A stretch of 64,000 bases of DNA from Candolleomyces eurysporus (Eukaryota > Basidiomycota > Agaricomycetes > Agaricales > Psathyrellaceae), in assembly GCA_027579435.1 (NCBI GenBank), contig JANBPK010000821.1:1-64000 (forward strand), given 5' to 3'. Position 1 is the first letter of the stretch; every line of letters begins with the position of its first letter. Below, in pieces: positions 23,167-33,719 of the stretch. Position numbers and translations under genes: made by a program. The notes beneath the pieces were generated by a model. The model did no database searches. It had not been told where the DNA came from and worked only from the letters and a program-made list of their open reading frames with translations.

Positions 23167-25374
23167 ATGGGCTTTCCTTCACCTGTCGCCTCTCTTGTGG
23201 CTGCACTCCTAGCCTACTGGTCATTCAAGGTTGCGTACTTCTTCTATGACTACTGGACCTCTCCAGTGAGGCGTCTCCCTGGCCCTCCCAGTCCGAGCTT
23301 CGTATACGGGCATGAGAAAGAACTTAACGAGGGGGTGTGTTATCGATTCAAAGTTCTCGCATGGATCGCTGCTTATATAATTGGACGCCTCTCCCTAGGG
23401 CACCGCCCTTATTGCAGGATGGGTAGAGAAGTATGGGCCCACGATTCATCTTCAAAGCTTCATTGGGGTACGTCGAGGAAGCACCCACCTTTTCTGATCG
23501 TTAGATACTGACCGATTGATTCAAGATGAGCAAGTTGTACACGGCAGATTTGAAGGCGTTAAACCATATTATGATGGATAACTATACATACCAGAAACCT
23601 GAATGGCTCACTTATAGGATGGAGGAAGTTGTCGGAAAGGGTATTCTCTCGGTTGAAGGGGATACACATAAACGCCAGGTCAGTCACCGTGGCTCCTTGC
23701 TCGGATACACTTGATTTATTTCATGAATGCCTTCGGAAATTTAGCGCAAAGTCATGAACCCGGCGTTTAGCGCCTCCCAGATTCGCGAACTGAGTGACAT
23801 TTTCGTTGAAAAATCGTTGGAGTTGCGGGATGTTTGGGAGGCGGAGATCCGCAAACAAGGTGGGGTAGGGACAATTGACATTAACCTCTGGCTATACAGA
23901 GCGACGCTGGACATTATCGGGTTGGCTGGTGAGTCGTAAACTGTAAATCGTAAGCAAACCTGCATGATTCAACAGATACCCTTAGGCTTTAACTATGAAT
24001 TCAACGCTTTATCGGATGGAGAAAAAANGTGGCGAACTGCATCGAGCATTCGAAAAAGTTCTAGAGAATCTGATGAAGTTCACTCCCGTCTCATTTCTAA
24101 GGGCTGCCTTTCCCGCTTTGAGGTGGTTGGTAAGTGACAATCTTTCCGAAGTATCCATAAAGCATGGCTGAACGAGTTCTACAGCCAGAGAGAGTTGATA
24201 GTGCGCTGACGGTCTCCCGTAAAATTATGGACGACATTGGCAAGCAGTTGATCGCCACCGGAAAACAAGCGATATATCACAGCAGTAAAACAGAACAAAA
24301 TTCTCTAGAGAGCAAAGACCTTTTGACCGTGTTATTACGTTCCAATATGGCAACCAATATCCCGGAAGATCAGAGGATGAGTGAAGATGAAGTTAACGCT
24401 CGTACGTCGTTTTCACTGATCATTGTAGGAATATGTGCAGTTTTCTGAGTGACGACAGAGATCTTCAGCTTCATGGCAGCCGGTCAAGAGACGTCCAGGT
24501 GAGTGCTAGCATCACCCCCATTTTGCGAAATGCACTGAAATTAAATAACTACAGCACGGCCACAGTATGGGCCCTCTACGCATTGACGAAAGCGCCTGAC
24601 GTCCAGAGAAAGCTCAGAAACGAGTTACTCCAAGTTTCAAGTGGCAGCCCATCTGCGGATGAGTTGAACGCCCTCCCATACCTGGACGCTGTCATTCGTG
24701 AATCTCTGCGCTTGCACACTCCCGTACCGCTCACATTCCGGATCGCTGCAAAAGACGACGTACTGCCTTTGAGCACGCCCGTCCGAGATACCTCAGGCAA
24801 GACACACGAGTCGATTCAGTCAGTCGAAATCCCATCTATTTCGTCCAGGAAGTGCGGTTGCTGACTTGCCGGAAATCCTATCATAGTATAAAGAAAGGCC
24901 AAATGATAACGATCCCGATTATACCTGTGCACGAGGATAAGACCATCTGGGGTGAAGATAGCCTCGAGTTTAGGTGAGTGGTTGTTGTCTATCTCTAATG
25001 CAGGTGATTCGAGCTCAACGAAAAATTTAGACCAGAACGCTGGGAACGTGTTCCAGAGGCCGCAAACGCTATTCCGGGAGTCTGGGGCAACTCGATGGCG
25101 TTCTTTGGTGGCCCTCGGGCCTGCATAGGGTATCGCTTTGCTGTTCTGGAGTAAGTCGGGATTATCTGGATCTACTCTCGCAATCTTCTCATCAAATCTC
25201 GTCAGGATGAAAGCACTCCTTTTTTCGCTCATTCGAGCCTTCGAGCTAGAACCCGCCGGACCTGTCGAGGACATTGGGAAAAAGTTGCTCATTGTTTATA
25301 GACCCTTCCTAAAATCCGACCCTGAAGCGGGTACTCAGCTGCCGTTAAAGGTGAGGCTGTATCAGGAAGCGTAG
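23167..25374 (+). CDS. Cytochrome P450 monooxygenase, membrane-anchored
   Basis: A haem-thiolate monooxygenase of the microsomal type, using electrons from NADPH-P450 reductase. Exons spliced by eye give: an N-terminal membrane anchor ([18 protein letters not shown]); the proline hinge [26 protein letters not shown]; the C-helix region [19 protein letters not shown] and KVMNPAFS; the I-helix [11 protein letters not shown] in place of the usual AGxET[TS]; the K-helix ExxR as [13 protein letters not shown]; the PERF-type [12 protein letters not shown]; and the haem loop [17 protein letters not shown] with its cysteine ligand. The protein ends LYQEA. I use ATG 23167; an in-frame ATG at 23113 would add 18 residues before the anchor. 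The N at 24028 breaks the frame only because it is an extra symbol; without it the frame reads [14 protein letters not shown]. All key motifs are present and the gene looks functional. Subfamily and substrate cannot be told from the sequence. It sits alone, beside the calpain array and downstream of a dead Helitron. Confidence 0.9.
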
Positions 25375-25915
25375 GATTGTAACCTGTCACTGCTTGGTCC
25401 TTGTCTCTAACCTTGTGGCTTTATATACGCTTTCGAACATGTTTCAGCATGTTCTAACTTGAGTTCCAAGCTTGTGACGAAAGCAATTCATACATGGGAA
25501 GCTCTCCGGACCGGGGGCGGCAATCAGTTCTCATTGTTTCCAACTTACCTTCTTTCATCACTGTATGGCCGTCACCTTCACGTCAGGTCACACTTCGAGT
25601 CCCTCGTCACCGGATGCTTCCATGGCACGAGTGCTCAACTCGGATTAACACAGATCCGATGTTTTCTCCACCATTGACAGCCTCGAGGTGCAAGCAATAT
25701 ACAAGCAAACTGTCACAGATCACCACGTTTATCTCCTAGCGTCCTTGAGACACGGGGCTGGTTTAGATTCGTGGGCAATTCACCCTGCCGCGGTCACTAC
25801 GGCTAACATCATGCCACTCAGCGGCGTTCCCGAGGAATGAATGAAGGAGTTAATGAATCACGGTGACTGTTACTATATATCCTTCTCTCTCATCAACTTC
25901 AACCCCCTTCCTCCC
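25375..25915. other. Intergenic between P450 and calpain 1
   Basis: No gene is supported. TATATAT-like sequence (TACTATATATCC) at about 25871-25882, some 35-45 bases before the calpain 1 start, could be its core promoter or lie in its leader. Confidence 0.35.
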
Positions 25916-28588
25916 ATGGCCGACAACACGATAAAACGATCTAGTACCTCTACTCTACGGGATGAGGAGCCGCAGAAGGACAAGGATTTGAAGCAGAAGG
26001 GGAGGGAGATGGACGAGAAGGGAAAAGTGAAAGGGGGAGAGAAGGGGAAGGAGAAAGCCGAACAGCTTCCAGGGCTATTGGTCACGAGTAACCTGAAGGA
26101 GGTCATCAACGAGTGTCGCTCACAGGTCGAAACTATTGCGAAGGAGTGTCGGGCGAATAATACCAAATTTCGGTGAGCCTCGATTCTTCATGCCACGCGT
26201 TCTGCTCGTGGTATACAAACAAGCGCTCGAAGAGACCGCGATCACCCCTTCATTGCTGGCACCTTCATAGCATTCTGAACTGACCGGTCTAATTATTTCT
26301 CCGCTTATAGGGATCTCGACTTTGACCTTCTCAATGACAGATGGTCATGTTTGATCGGCTTGGACTGGACCGTAGCTCCCCGGTATCCCTCTGGCGTGAT
26401 GAGGGTCACCGAGGTGTTCGATAACCCGCAATTCTTCAAGGCAGACGGCGCGCCGAGCTCCGACGATATTAGCCAGGGAGGGTTGGGCGACTGTTGGTTC
26501 TTATGTGCCCTGGCTACAATATCCAACATTCCTCAGCTGGTTCACGAGGTCTGCGTTGCAGTAAGTGGCCTGCTTCCGCTCTCAGGAATCTCCGCCCTGA
26601 TATCGATCTGTTGCAGAGAGATGAAGAAGTTGGAGTGTACGGGTTCGTCTTTTACAAAGACAATGGTTGGGTTAGCGTTATCATCGACGAGTCAGTACAC
26701 GTTCTCTTCATCTTGGGTCCGCAGACTTCTCTAACCCATACACCACATCTCGCGACGACGATCAACGCTAACAGTCTACTATGCACCAACGCACCCAAAT
26801 GGGACGAACTATCAAAAGAAGAGCAAGATCTGTACTCGGACAGAGAGCAGTTCAACAACCTTACTCGAAAGGCTGGCAAAAACTTGACTTTCGCGAAATC
26901 GGGAGCGCAAGGAGAGACTTGGGTACCATTGATCGAAAAGGCATACGCGAAGTTTTATGGGAACTACAGTTATTTGCAAGGTGGCTATCCTCGGGAAGCT
27001 ATTGAAGACTTGACAGGGTAAGTCGCATTTCCTTCGCCTCCTCGCCATACTGAAGAATCACTTCATCTGAAGGGGTGTTGCGAGCCTTTTCATGACGACC
27101 GTGAGTCAAGCAACTTCCTTCCATTAGGCCTAGTCACCAAGATGACTTGATGACTTGTAGGATATCCTGGACCGCGACAAATTCTGGGAGGAACAGCTAC
27201 TAAAGGCGAATGAAGATCGCCTGTTTTCTTGCTACTTCCCAGGGCTGAACGGCCCCGACGGGGAAGAACGGAGCGACATTAGAGTGCAAGGCCTTTATGG
27301 GAATCATGCGTACTCTGTCCTTCGAGCCAGAGAATGTAACGGCAAACGGTTCGTCGTCGTTCGCAATCCATGGGGAGAGTCAGAGTGGACGGGCCCCTGG
27401 TCTGACGGATCGAAGGAGTGGAAAGGGGAGTGGCTCAAGATCCTCCCTGACCTTGAACATAGATTCGGGGATGATGGTCAATTTGTCATGGAATGTAAGT
27501 AAGGCTAAGTTTGCAAGGGGTTTTGAGAGGTTGCTGATGCGTTTATCTGCTAGATAGTGATTTCTTAGATTGCTTCACGCACATCGACCGAACACTGCTG
27601 TTCGATTCGAGCTGGATTGCACAGTCAAAATGGCTCCAAGTTCCCGTCTCAGCCGATCCGATCCCTTGGTCGTATGGCAACGTATCTTGTACGTATTTCT
27701 TTTCCTCCTTCAATTGTGGTTCGTAATCTCACTTAGAGCTTTATTTCGCCATGATAGTTGCCGTTACGGTCTCTTCAAAAACTCCCGCAGTCTTTGTCCT
27801 GTCACAGATAAATTCAAGATTCTTCAGGGATCTTGAACCAAACTACGTCCGTTACAGCCTCGACTTCTCCGTTGTCAGGGATGGAGAATCAAAACCGTTC
27901 GCCAGGTCAACACAAGCAATGCCTTTCTGTCGTAGGGTGACTCTGGAAGCAGACCTGGAACCAGGGAAATACCACGTCTATGTGAGTGGTCAGCGAAAAT
28001 GACTAGGTGAAGGCATTATTCTGAAAAGCCACTGTCATGCGATAGGTCAGAATTGAAAGGTCAGAGTGGAAGTTGATTGGGGGCTTTGATGGTACGGAAC
28101 CACCTGACGAGCGTGATCAGAGATTGGTGCGTCGCTTGGAGTTTGTTGCGTTGCATAGCATGGTTTGTCCTCATATCCTTGTTTAGCCTAGGGTAAGCGG
28201 GCTGTACGAGACTCGTCAGCTAACGCAGGCCTTGAACGACAAAATCAAGACTCAGAGAGTAGCAACGAATTATCCAAAGAAGTGAGAATCGCAGCGCTTA
28301 GATCTCGGGATCTTCATTAAACTCAATTTCTACTCCAGACCCTCAAAGTTCGAACCTGTAACCCTGGAGACGGTCATCTCAAAAGAAAAGAAACGCAAGA
28401 ACAGGTCGCCCTTGAGGAATATGTTGTCCTCCGTTTTGACTCGGGAAACTAAACGTTACGTGGATCCAAAGGACTTCTACGAAGGTCTGCTAGAGAAAGA
28501 TGGCATTGTAGTGGGGTTGAGTGTTTATACGAACGTCAAGTCCCCCGCAAAAGTTGTGGGACGTTTGAAGGACGGTATACAACGGTGA
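25916..28588 (+). CDS. Calpain-like cysteine protease 1 (MEROPS family C2)
   Basis: Start at ATG 25916, chosen because a Lys/Glu-rich leader (MADNTIKRSS...) follows and the upstream ATG at 25841 lies beyond the likely promoter. Then comes the module LPGLLVTSNLKEVINECRS with IAKECRANNTKFR (26065-26172), shared with all five copies here. After an intron the catalytic core starts: GGLGDCWFLCALATI (Cys codon 26492), GNHAYSVLRARE (His, about 27305), VVRNPWGESEWTGPW (Asn, about 27364) and DDGQFVMEC. The following exons give calpain domain III (LFDSSWIAQSKWLQV, FVLSQINSRFF, LEPGKYHVYV). The end carries VTLETVISKEKK and GLSVYTNVKSPAKVVGRL. Calpains cut proteins at a few sites and act in signalling and stress. 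No EF-hand domain is present, so classical calcium sensing by penta-EF hands is unlikely. The gene is split by about ten short introns. First member of a same-strand array. Confidence 0.88.
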
Positions 28589-29299
28589 TGTTAGTTAGAG
28601 TGCGGGCTTGGACCTTTCTATGTTTATGTCCTTTCCTACTTTATGTCCTTTTCTACTTTTGTGTCCCTTTAGTAGTTTTTTAATTTTATTGACATTCTCA
28701 ATTTCATTGACGTTCTCTGTCAAGCCATGACCGAGATGAGGAAGGAAATCGGAGAGAGAGTCGAGATGAATGGACGAGATCGAGGCTATCGTACACAATG
28801 AGACAGACGAGCTCTATGTGTAGACTCGGAAGCTGACATCCTCCCTCCGGACTCAAATAGTACTGCCCCTAAGTCACGACCGTGATATCAGAAACGCGCC
28901 CTGTCACGCACATGATCTGTGACACGTGGGGCGTGACAAGGAAAAACTGCGGCATCCAGGCCCAGCCTTGCACACTCCCTCCCTCAGCTGCAAATTTTAG
29001 GATGGATCCTCTATGGCTCGGTGTTCCGACTTTCAAGAGCTGTGCAACGAGGAGCCACCCTGGAACCCAAGCGCAAATTTTCGAAACTGACCAGAGAAGA
29101 GCAGCCCCGGTTTTCGAAGAAAACGGTCAGCTTTTTGGACACAAAGGGAAAAAATGAAGCTTGTTCGTCGAACTCCGAGAAATTCGAGTGGATTATTCTC
29201 TGCAGCCTCGCTTTTAGATTTATGACCGTCGCTTTATGAGCGAGCCCGATAGAACTCCCGTTACATTTCCAGGACAAAATCGGTATCAATTGTTTTCGT
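28589..29299. other. Spacer between calpain 1 and the calpain pseudogene
   Basis: Apart from a short protein-like frame at 29021-29239 with no recognised domain, nothing is supported. The interval probably contains the remnants of the 5' part of the collapsed calpain copy. Confidence 0.3.
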
Positions 29300-29880
29300 T
29301 TCGACAGGATATCCTTGACACCGACGGTTTGGAAGGAAGACCTTTTGGAAGCGAACGAAGAATTTTTCTACCGGCGGCTTCGATCCATTGACCGATGCTC
29401 GTAATCAGGACTCTATGGTGAAGGCGCAAGGATTATTTGGTAGCCATGCGTACCCTGTTCTACGAGCGATAGAATGTAGAGGGAAGATGGCGCGAAGGAA
29501 TGGACTGAAGGAATGGATTCAGGTGCTTATAGAGCTTGGGCATGTCTTTCCTCGGAGAATCCGATGTTCTTTCAAACAGGCTTACCAAGGGTTTCGATCT
29601 TTCTAGCCCTGGTGCCACAAGAGCAGTCATTGCACTCGCACAGATTCTTCGTAAGCGTGCCAAATGCTTCGCGTTTTTCTATCGGCTTCGTAGTTGTGAG
29701 GAAATGCAAAACGGTTCCATTGACTGATGAGGAACGTAACCGGAATCTTTCATACGAAGCGGGAATACGGAACTGTCTGAGGAATATGTTATCTATGTAT
29801 GGACTTGAACGCGGCAGGCTGGTTTGGTTGACCCGACCTCATGACTTTATACCTCAGGTGACAGGTCGGGCTCCAGCGCC
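29300..29880 (+). pseudogene. Collapsed calpain copy
   Basis: The DNA at 29308-29365 aligns with the DILDRDKFWEEQLLKANED exon of calpain 1 (GGATATCCTTGACACCGACGG... against GGATATCCTGGACCGCGACAA...). At 29423-29490 the frame reads KAQGLFGSHAYPVLRAIECR, the catalytic histidine region. Further on KEWIQVLIELGH and IGFVVVRKCKTVPL correspond to the tail of the core and to domain III. The frame changes several times and is interrupted by stops, the cysteine exon and the NPWG segment are missing, and no C-terminal motif follows. It is a dead member of the array lying between copies 1 and 2. Confidence 0.8.
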
Positions 29881-30549
29881 CATTTAGTCTCTGTCAGGAG
29901 GGTCTGCTAGCAGGGAAGCCATCAGACTCATAGAGAAGGCTGCATTACACATGTTTCCGAGTGAGAACGTATCATTAATCTCTCAGCTCGCACACTCCAT
30001 TTCGCATGAGGCTTACGCTAGACTAATTAATTTCTCATGGGTAAAGCCCTTGGGCCTTTGTTCTCGTGATCATTGAACTCTGATATTTTGCAGCGGCGCT
30101 TCGAAATCGTGCTGGTCGCAGCTTGGAAAAAGACCTTGTCAATGGCCTTGCTTCCCTGAGCCCATCTAGTCTTAACTTGCCCCTTCAAGCCTTAAGTTTG
30201 ATCACGAATTCTTGATGCCTCTGCCGGCGGTCCACACACGCTCGGATCAATATTGGCGATGCAGCCGGCGCCGTTCCTCGCTTTCTCCCCGGTGACGTTG
30301 CCTTCGACGTGACTCGACGCTTTCTTGACTCCCAACTTACCTATTTTCCTGTTCAATGACAAATGGTTATGGCTACTAGTCCGCATATCAAGGAGATCTT
30401 TGCACCTCTCGATTGAATGGTAAGTCTGCGGTCATGTCACTCGTATATCGAGAACGCCGAGGCAAGGCGGTGTGGGCGCTCTTACATATCAGAAAACTAG
30501 CGGAGATCCACCGTCACGGAAACTCTCCTCTTGAATCACACCTTACACC
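29881..30549. other. Spacer upstream of calpain 2
   Basis: No gene is supported. A CACCATGGG context surrounds the start codon of calpain 2 at 30550, a good initiation context. Confidence 0.35.
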
Positions 30550-33216
30550 ATGGGCCGTGTCCTTCTCGACAAGCCAGACCCGGTGCGCCGGCAGACAGAA
30601 CCCATCTCGGACAAGAAGCAAGACGCGGCCATTGATGTCGTAGAGGAGGAAAAGGAGAAGGAAATCAGCCAGGCCGCACAAGTAAAAGAAGAAGACTTGC
30701 ATAGTGATTCGAAGAAAGACAGTGCAACTAAGGAAGGAGGGAATGAATCCAAGCCGACGGAGCGTACGGAAGAGGACGGTGGCAACGAGGCACCGAAGGT
30801 GTACAGACCGCCTGGTCTTTTGGTTACGCCAGATCTTCAAGAGGCAGTCGATAAATGTCGGCGGCAGGTTGAGCGTATTGCAAAGGATTGTCGCACGAAA
30901 AACCGGAAATTTAGGTGAGTCTAATATTGCTCTCATTCAGCCAACTCGGAGGTTTGACTGTTGGTTTTTAGGGATACTGAATTCGACCTCGAAGGCGATA
31001 GCGACACCTGCTTACATGGCATAGTCGAGAAAGTCAAGGAGCCGACAGGTGTACAGCGAGTGACCGAAATCTTCGATGCTCCACATTTCTTCAATCCCGA
31101 CGGCGTTGCGAGTTCAAACGATATCTGTCAAGGTGCTCTCGGCGACTGTTGGTTTCTGTCTGGATTGGCTACTATATCATCGGTGCCGAGGCTTGTCGAG
31201 GAGATATGCGTTGCAGTACGTTTCCTCTACCAACTTTGCCTTCCACAATGCTAACAATAATTACGAATATTACAGCGCGACGAGGAAGTAGGCGTCTATG
31301 GCTTCGTATTCTACAAGGACTCTGGCTGGAAGAGCATAATTGTAGACGAGTGAGTGATATCGTGCTTGAAGAATTTGTCTTGTCGTCGTACTCACTGCCT
31401 TTCCAGTATGCTATGCACCAACATGCCTAAATATGAAGAGCTCAGCCCATCAGAACGCGATCTCTATCACGACGACAAGAAGCAATTCAACAAGATTGCC
31501 CGACAGGGAGGGAAGGCTCTCACCTTTGCCAAGTCTGGAGTTCATGGAGAAACATGGGTGCCTCTCATTGAAAAGGCGTACGCCAAGTTCTACGGCAACT
31601 TCTCCCACATTGAAGGTGGCTTCACTCGAGAGGCGATTGAAGACCTGACGGGAGGTGTGGCAACGCTCATACACACGAAGGTTGGTTTGAATTTTCTCGA
31701 TTATCGTCGGAATCTCATCCGGTATCACTCCGCAGGATATCTTCGACCGAGACCATTTCTGGAAGGAAGAGCTTCTGAAAGCTAACCAAGATCGATTATT
31801 TGCGTGTGCATTCGAAGTTCTGAAAAATACTCGCAATGGCGAGGATACCGTCAGAGTAGAAGGTCTCTTTGGTGGCCACGCATATTCTGTTCTGCGCGCG
31901 GTTGAGTGCAAAGGGAAACGTTTCTTGGTCATACGGAATCCATGGGGCAAATCCGAATGGACTGGGCGATGGTCAGACGGGTCCAAGGAATGGGCAGGCG
32001 AGTGGCTGCAGATTCTGCCTGAATTGGGACATGGCTTTGGCGACGACGGCCAGTTCGTCATGGAATGTGAGTCTCTGTTAATACCTTCTGACTGTTTTCA
32101 ACTCATTTCTTATGAATGCTGGAAGACGACGATTTCCTGCAGTGCTTCACCCAAATTGATAAATCGCTACTGTTCGATTCAAATTGGGTGATGGCTTCAC
32201 AATGGTTGACTGTTCCAGTCGAAGCCGCTCCAAGCCCTTGGACTTATGGCAAAGTCTCTTGTAAGCAATTTTATCACTCTTAAATCCCTGTCTAACCTAC
32301 CGCAATCCAGTCTTGCTATCAGTTCCTTGCGACACCAGGGCCGTAATATCGCTCTCCCAGCTAAACCGGCGTTTCTACCAGAGTATACCTCAAAATTCAT
32401 TCTTTTCGCTGGGGTTTGTCGTCGTCAAACAAGGCGAAACAGAGCCGATGGATGAATCCATTCATACGCGATCGTTCACTCGAAGCGTGAATACAGAGTT
32501 AGATCTCGATGCCGGAATCTACTTTGTCTACGTACGTGCTCCGTCGTTCATCGCAGAGACCATAGTGTTCTTATTCGTTGCTATAAGGTCAAAATTGAGC
32601 ATACCCAAATGATCCCAATCCATGAGAAGGATGACGACGACGACGACGACGACGATAGTGAAGACGAGGGCTCCAAAGATGTACGAAACTACAAAATTAC
32701 TTTCGTCCTTCGTTCCACCTTACTAACATTACCGCCGCAGGACAAGGAGAAACCGTCTGATACTCCTGCTATTCCCAGTACCGTGGACTCGAGGAAGCTT
32801 GCAAAGGTTATTTCGGAGAAGGTTATTGGTCAAAGTCTCTCACCAAGTGAGTCGTTCGATCTTCGCCTCGTCCAGGATTTCAATCGCTAACCAATTCATC
32901 TTCAGACTATGTGCAAGGGGATGCATCGAAGTTCGTTCCTGTGACCCTGGAACAGGTGATACAGAAGGACATTGCATACATGTCGAAACACAAAGGCCGT
33001 CCACGTCGCATTCCCAAAAAGTCCTTATTCAAGAGGATCTTCCGTATCGGAGAGAAGACTCCAGCGCTTCATTATCAGCTGAACGCTGAGGAGCCCGAGG
33101 ACCCTTTTGTCGGGCTTCTGGATGCCTCCGCGACTCAAGTTACACTGGGTCTGAAGGTCTTCACAAAATCGGAAGCACCAGTCGCCATTATTGGTCGTTT
33201 GGAGGACGATATGTAA
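30550..33216 (+). CDS. Calpain-like cysteine protease 2
   Basis: Starts at ATG 30550 with a charged, Lys/Glu-rich leader of about 90 residues, then PPGLLVTPDLQEAVDKCRR and IAKDCRTKNRKFR. The core contains GALGDCWFLSGLATISSVP (catalytic Cys, about 31145), GLFGGHAYSVLRAVE (His), VIRNPWGKSEWTGRW (Asn) and GDDGQFVMEC. Domain III reads LLFDSNWVMASQWLTV, SQLNRRFYQSIPQ and LDAGIYFVYV. It is followed by an acidic tract of about eight Asp (32630-32655), then FVPVTLEQVIQKDIAYM and the terminal motif TLGLKVFTKSEAPVAIIGRL. No transmembrane segment is seen. Exon borders fall at the same places as in the other copies. Probably active, since the three catalytic residues are present. Confidence 0.88.
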
Positions 33217-33719
33217 CGTTCGTTCTCCTTTCTTAGCATCTTCTGGCCCTCCCCTCTGACTGTTTATTCTGTACGCCACCTTATAATTCTTGTACCTTTC
33301 GAGTCATACTACGATATTCGATGATATTCAAACTCATGGATGACAACCGAGTGCTTGATCCTTGTTGAAGGCTGTATCTATCGACCGCTCATCGCCCCCC
33401 NATCACTGCGTGTGTTTCAGAGCCTATTTCAGACTGATTCGTGACACTAGCGCTCCTCCGACATCGCAACTACTATCCTATACTCACATCAGGGATGATA
33501 CTTTGTATTCACGTGTCGACCACTTAGGCGGTGCCTATCCTGACGTTTGCTTTCTCCACAGCAGAAGACGAAAGCAGGCGCTTATTCGATGGGCAGTGAC
33601 AAAGCGGTGATAAAGGGCAACGCACTCCACCTTTTATATTGGGCTCTAAATGGGCGCTACGCTCACAAACACCAACCGTCCGTACCATTACTACCGCCTC
33701 TTTCCCCTCAGTTTCAGGA
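33217..33719. promoter_or_regulatory. Calpain 3 upstream region with a 30-base block shared with calpain 4
   Basis: The block GAAAGCAGGCGCTTATTCGA and its extension (33570-33599) recurs with few changes at 37188-37217, in front of calpain 4. In both cases it lies about 105-150 bases before the start codon. It may be a shared promoter element or simply a remnant of the duplication. The N at 33401 follows a C run. Confidence 0.5.

Noticed and set aside
32630..32655. GAC microsatellite as a noncoding repeat
   Set aside because: It lies in frame within calpain 2 and encodes an Asp run comparable to that in calpain 5.
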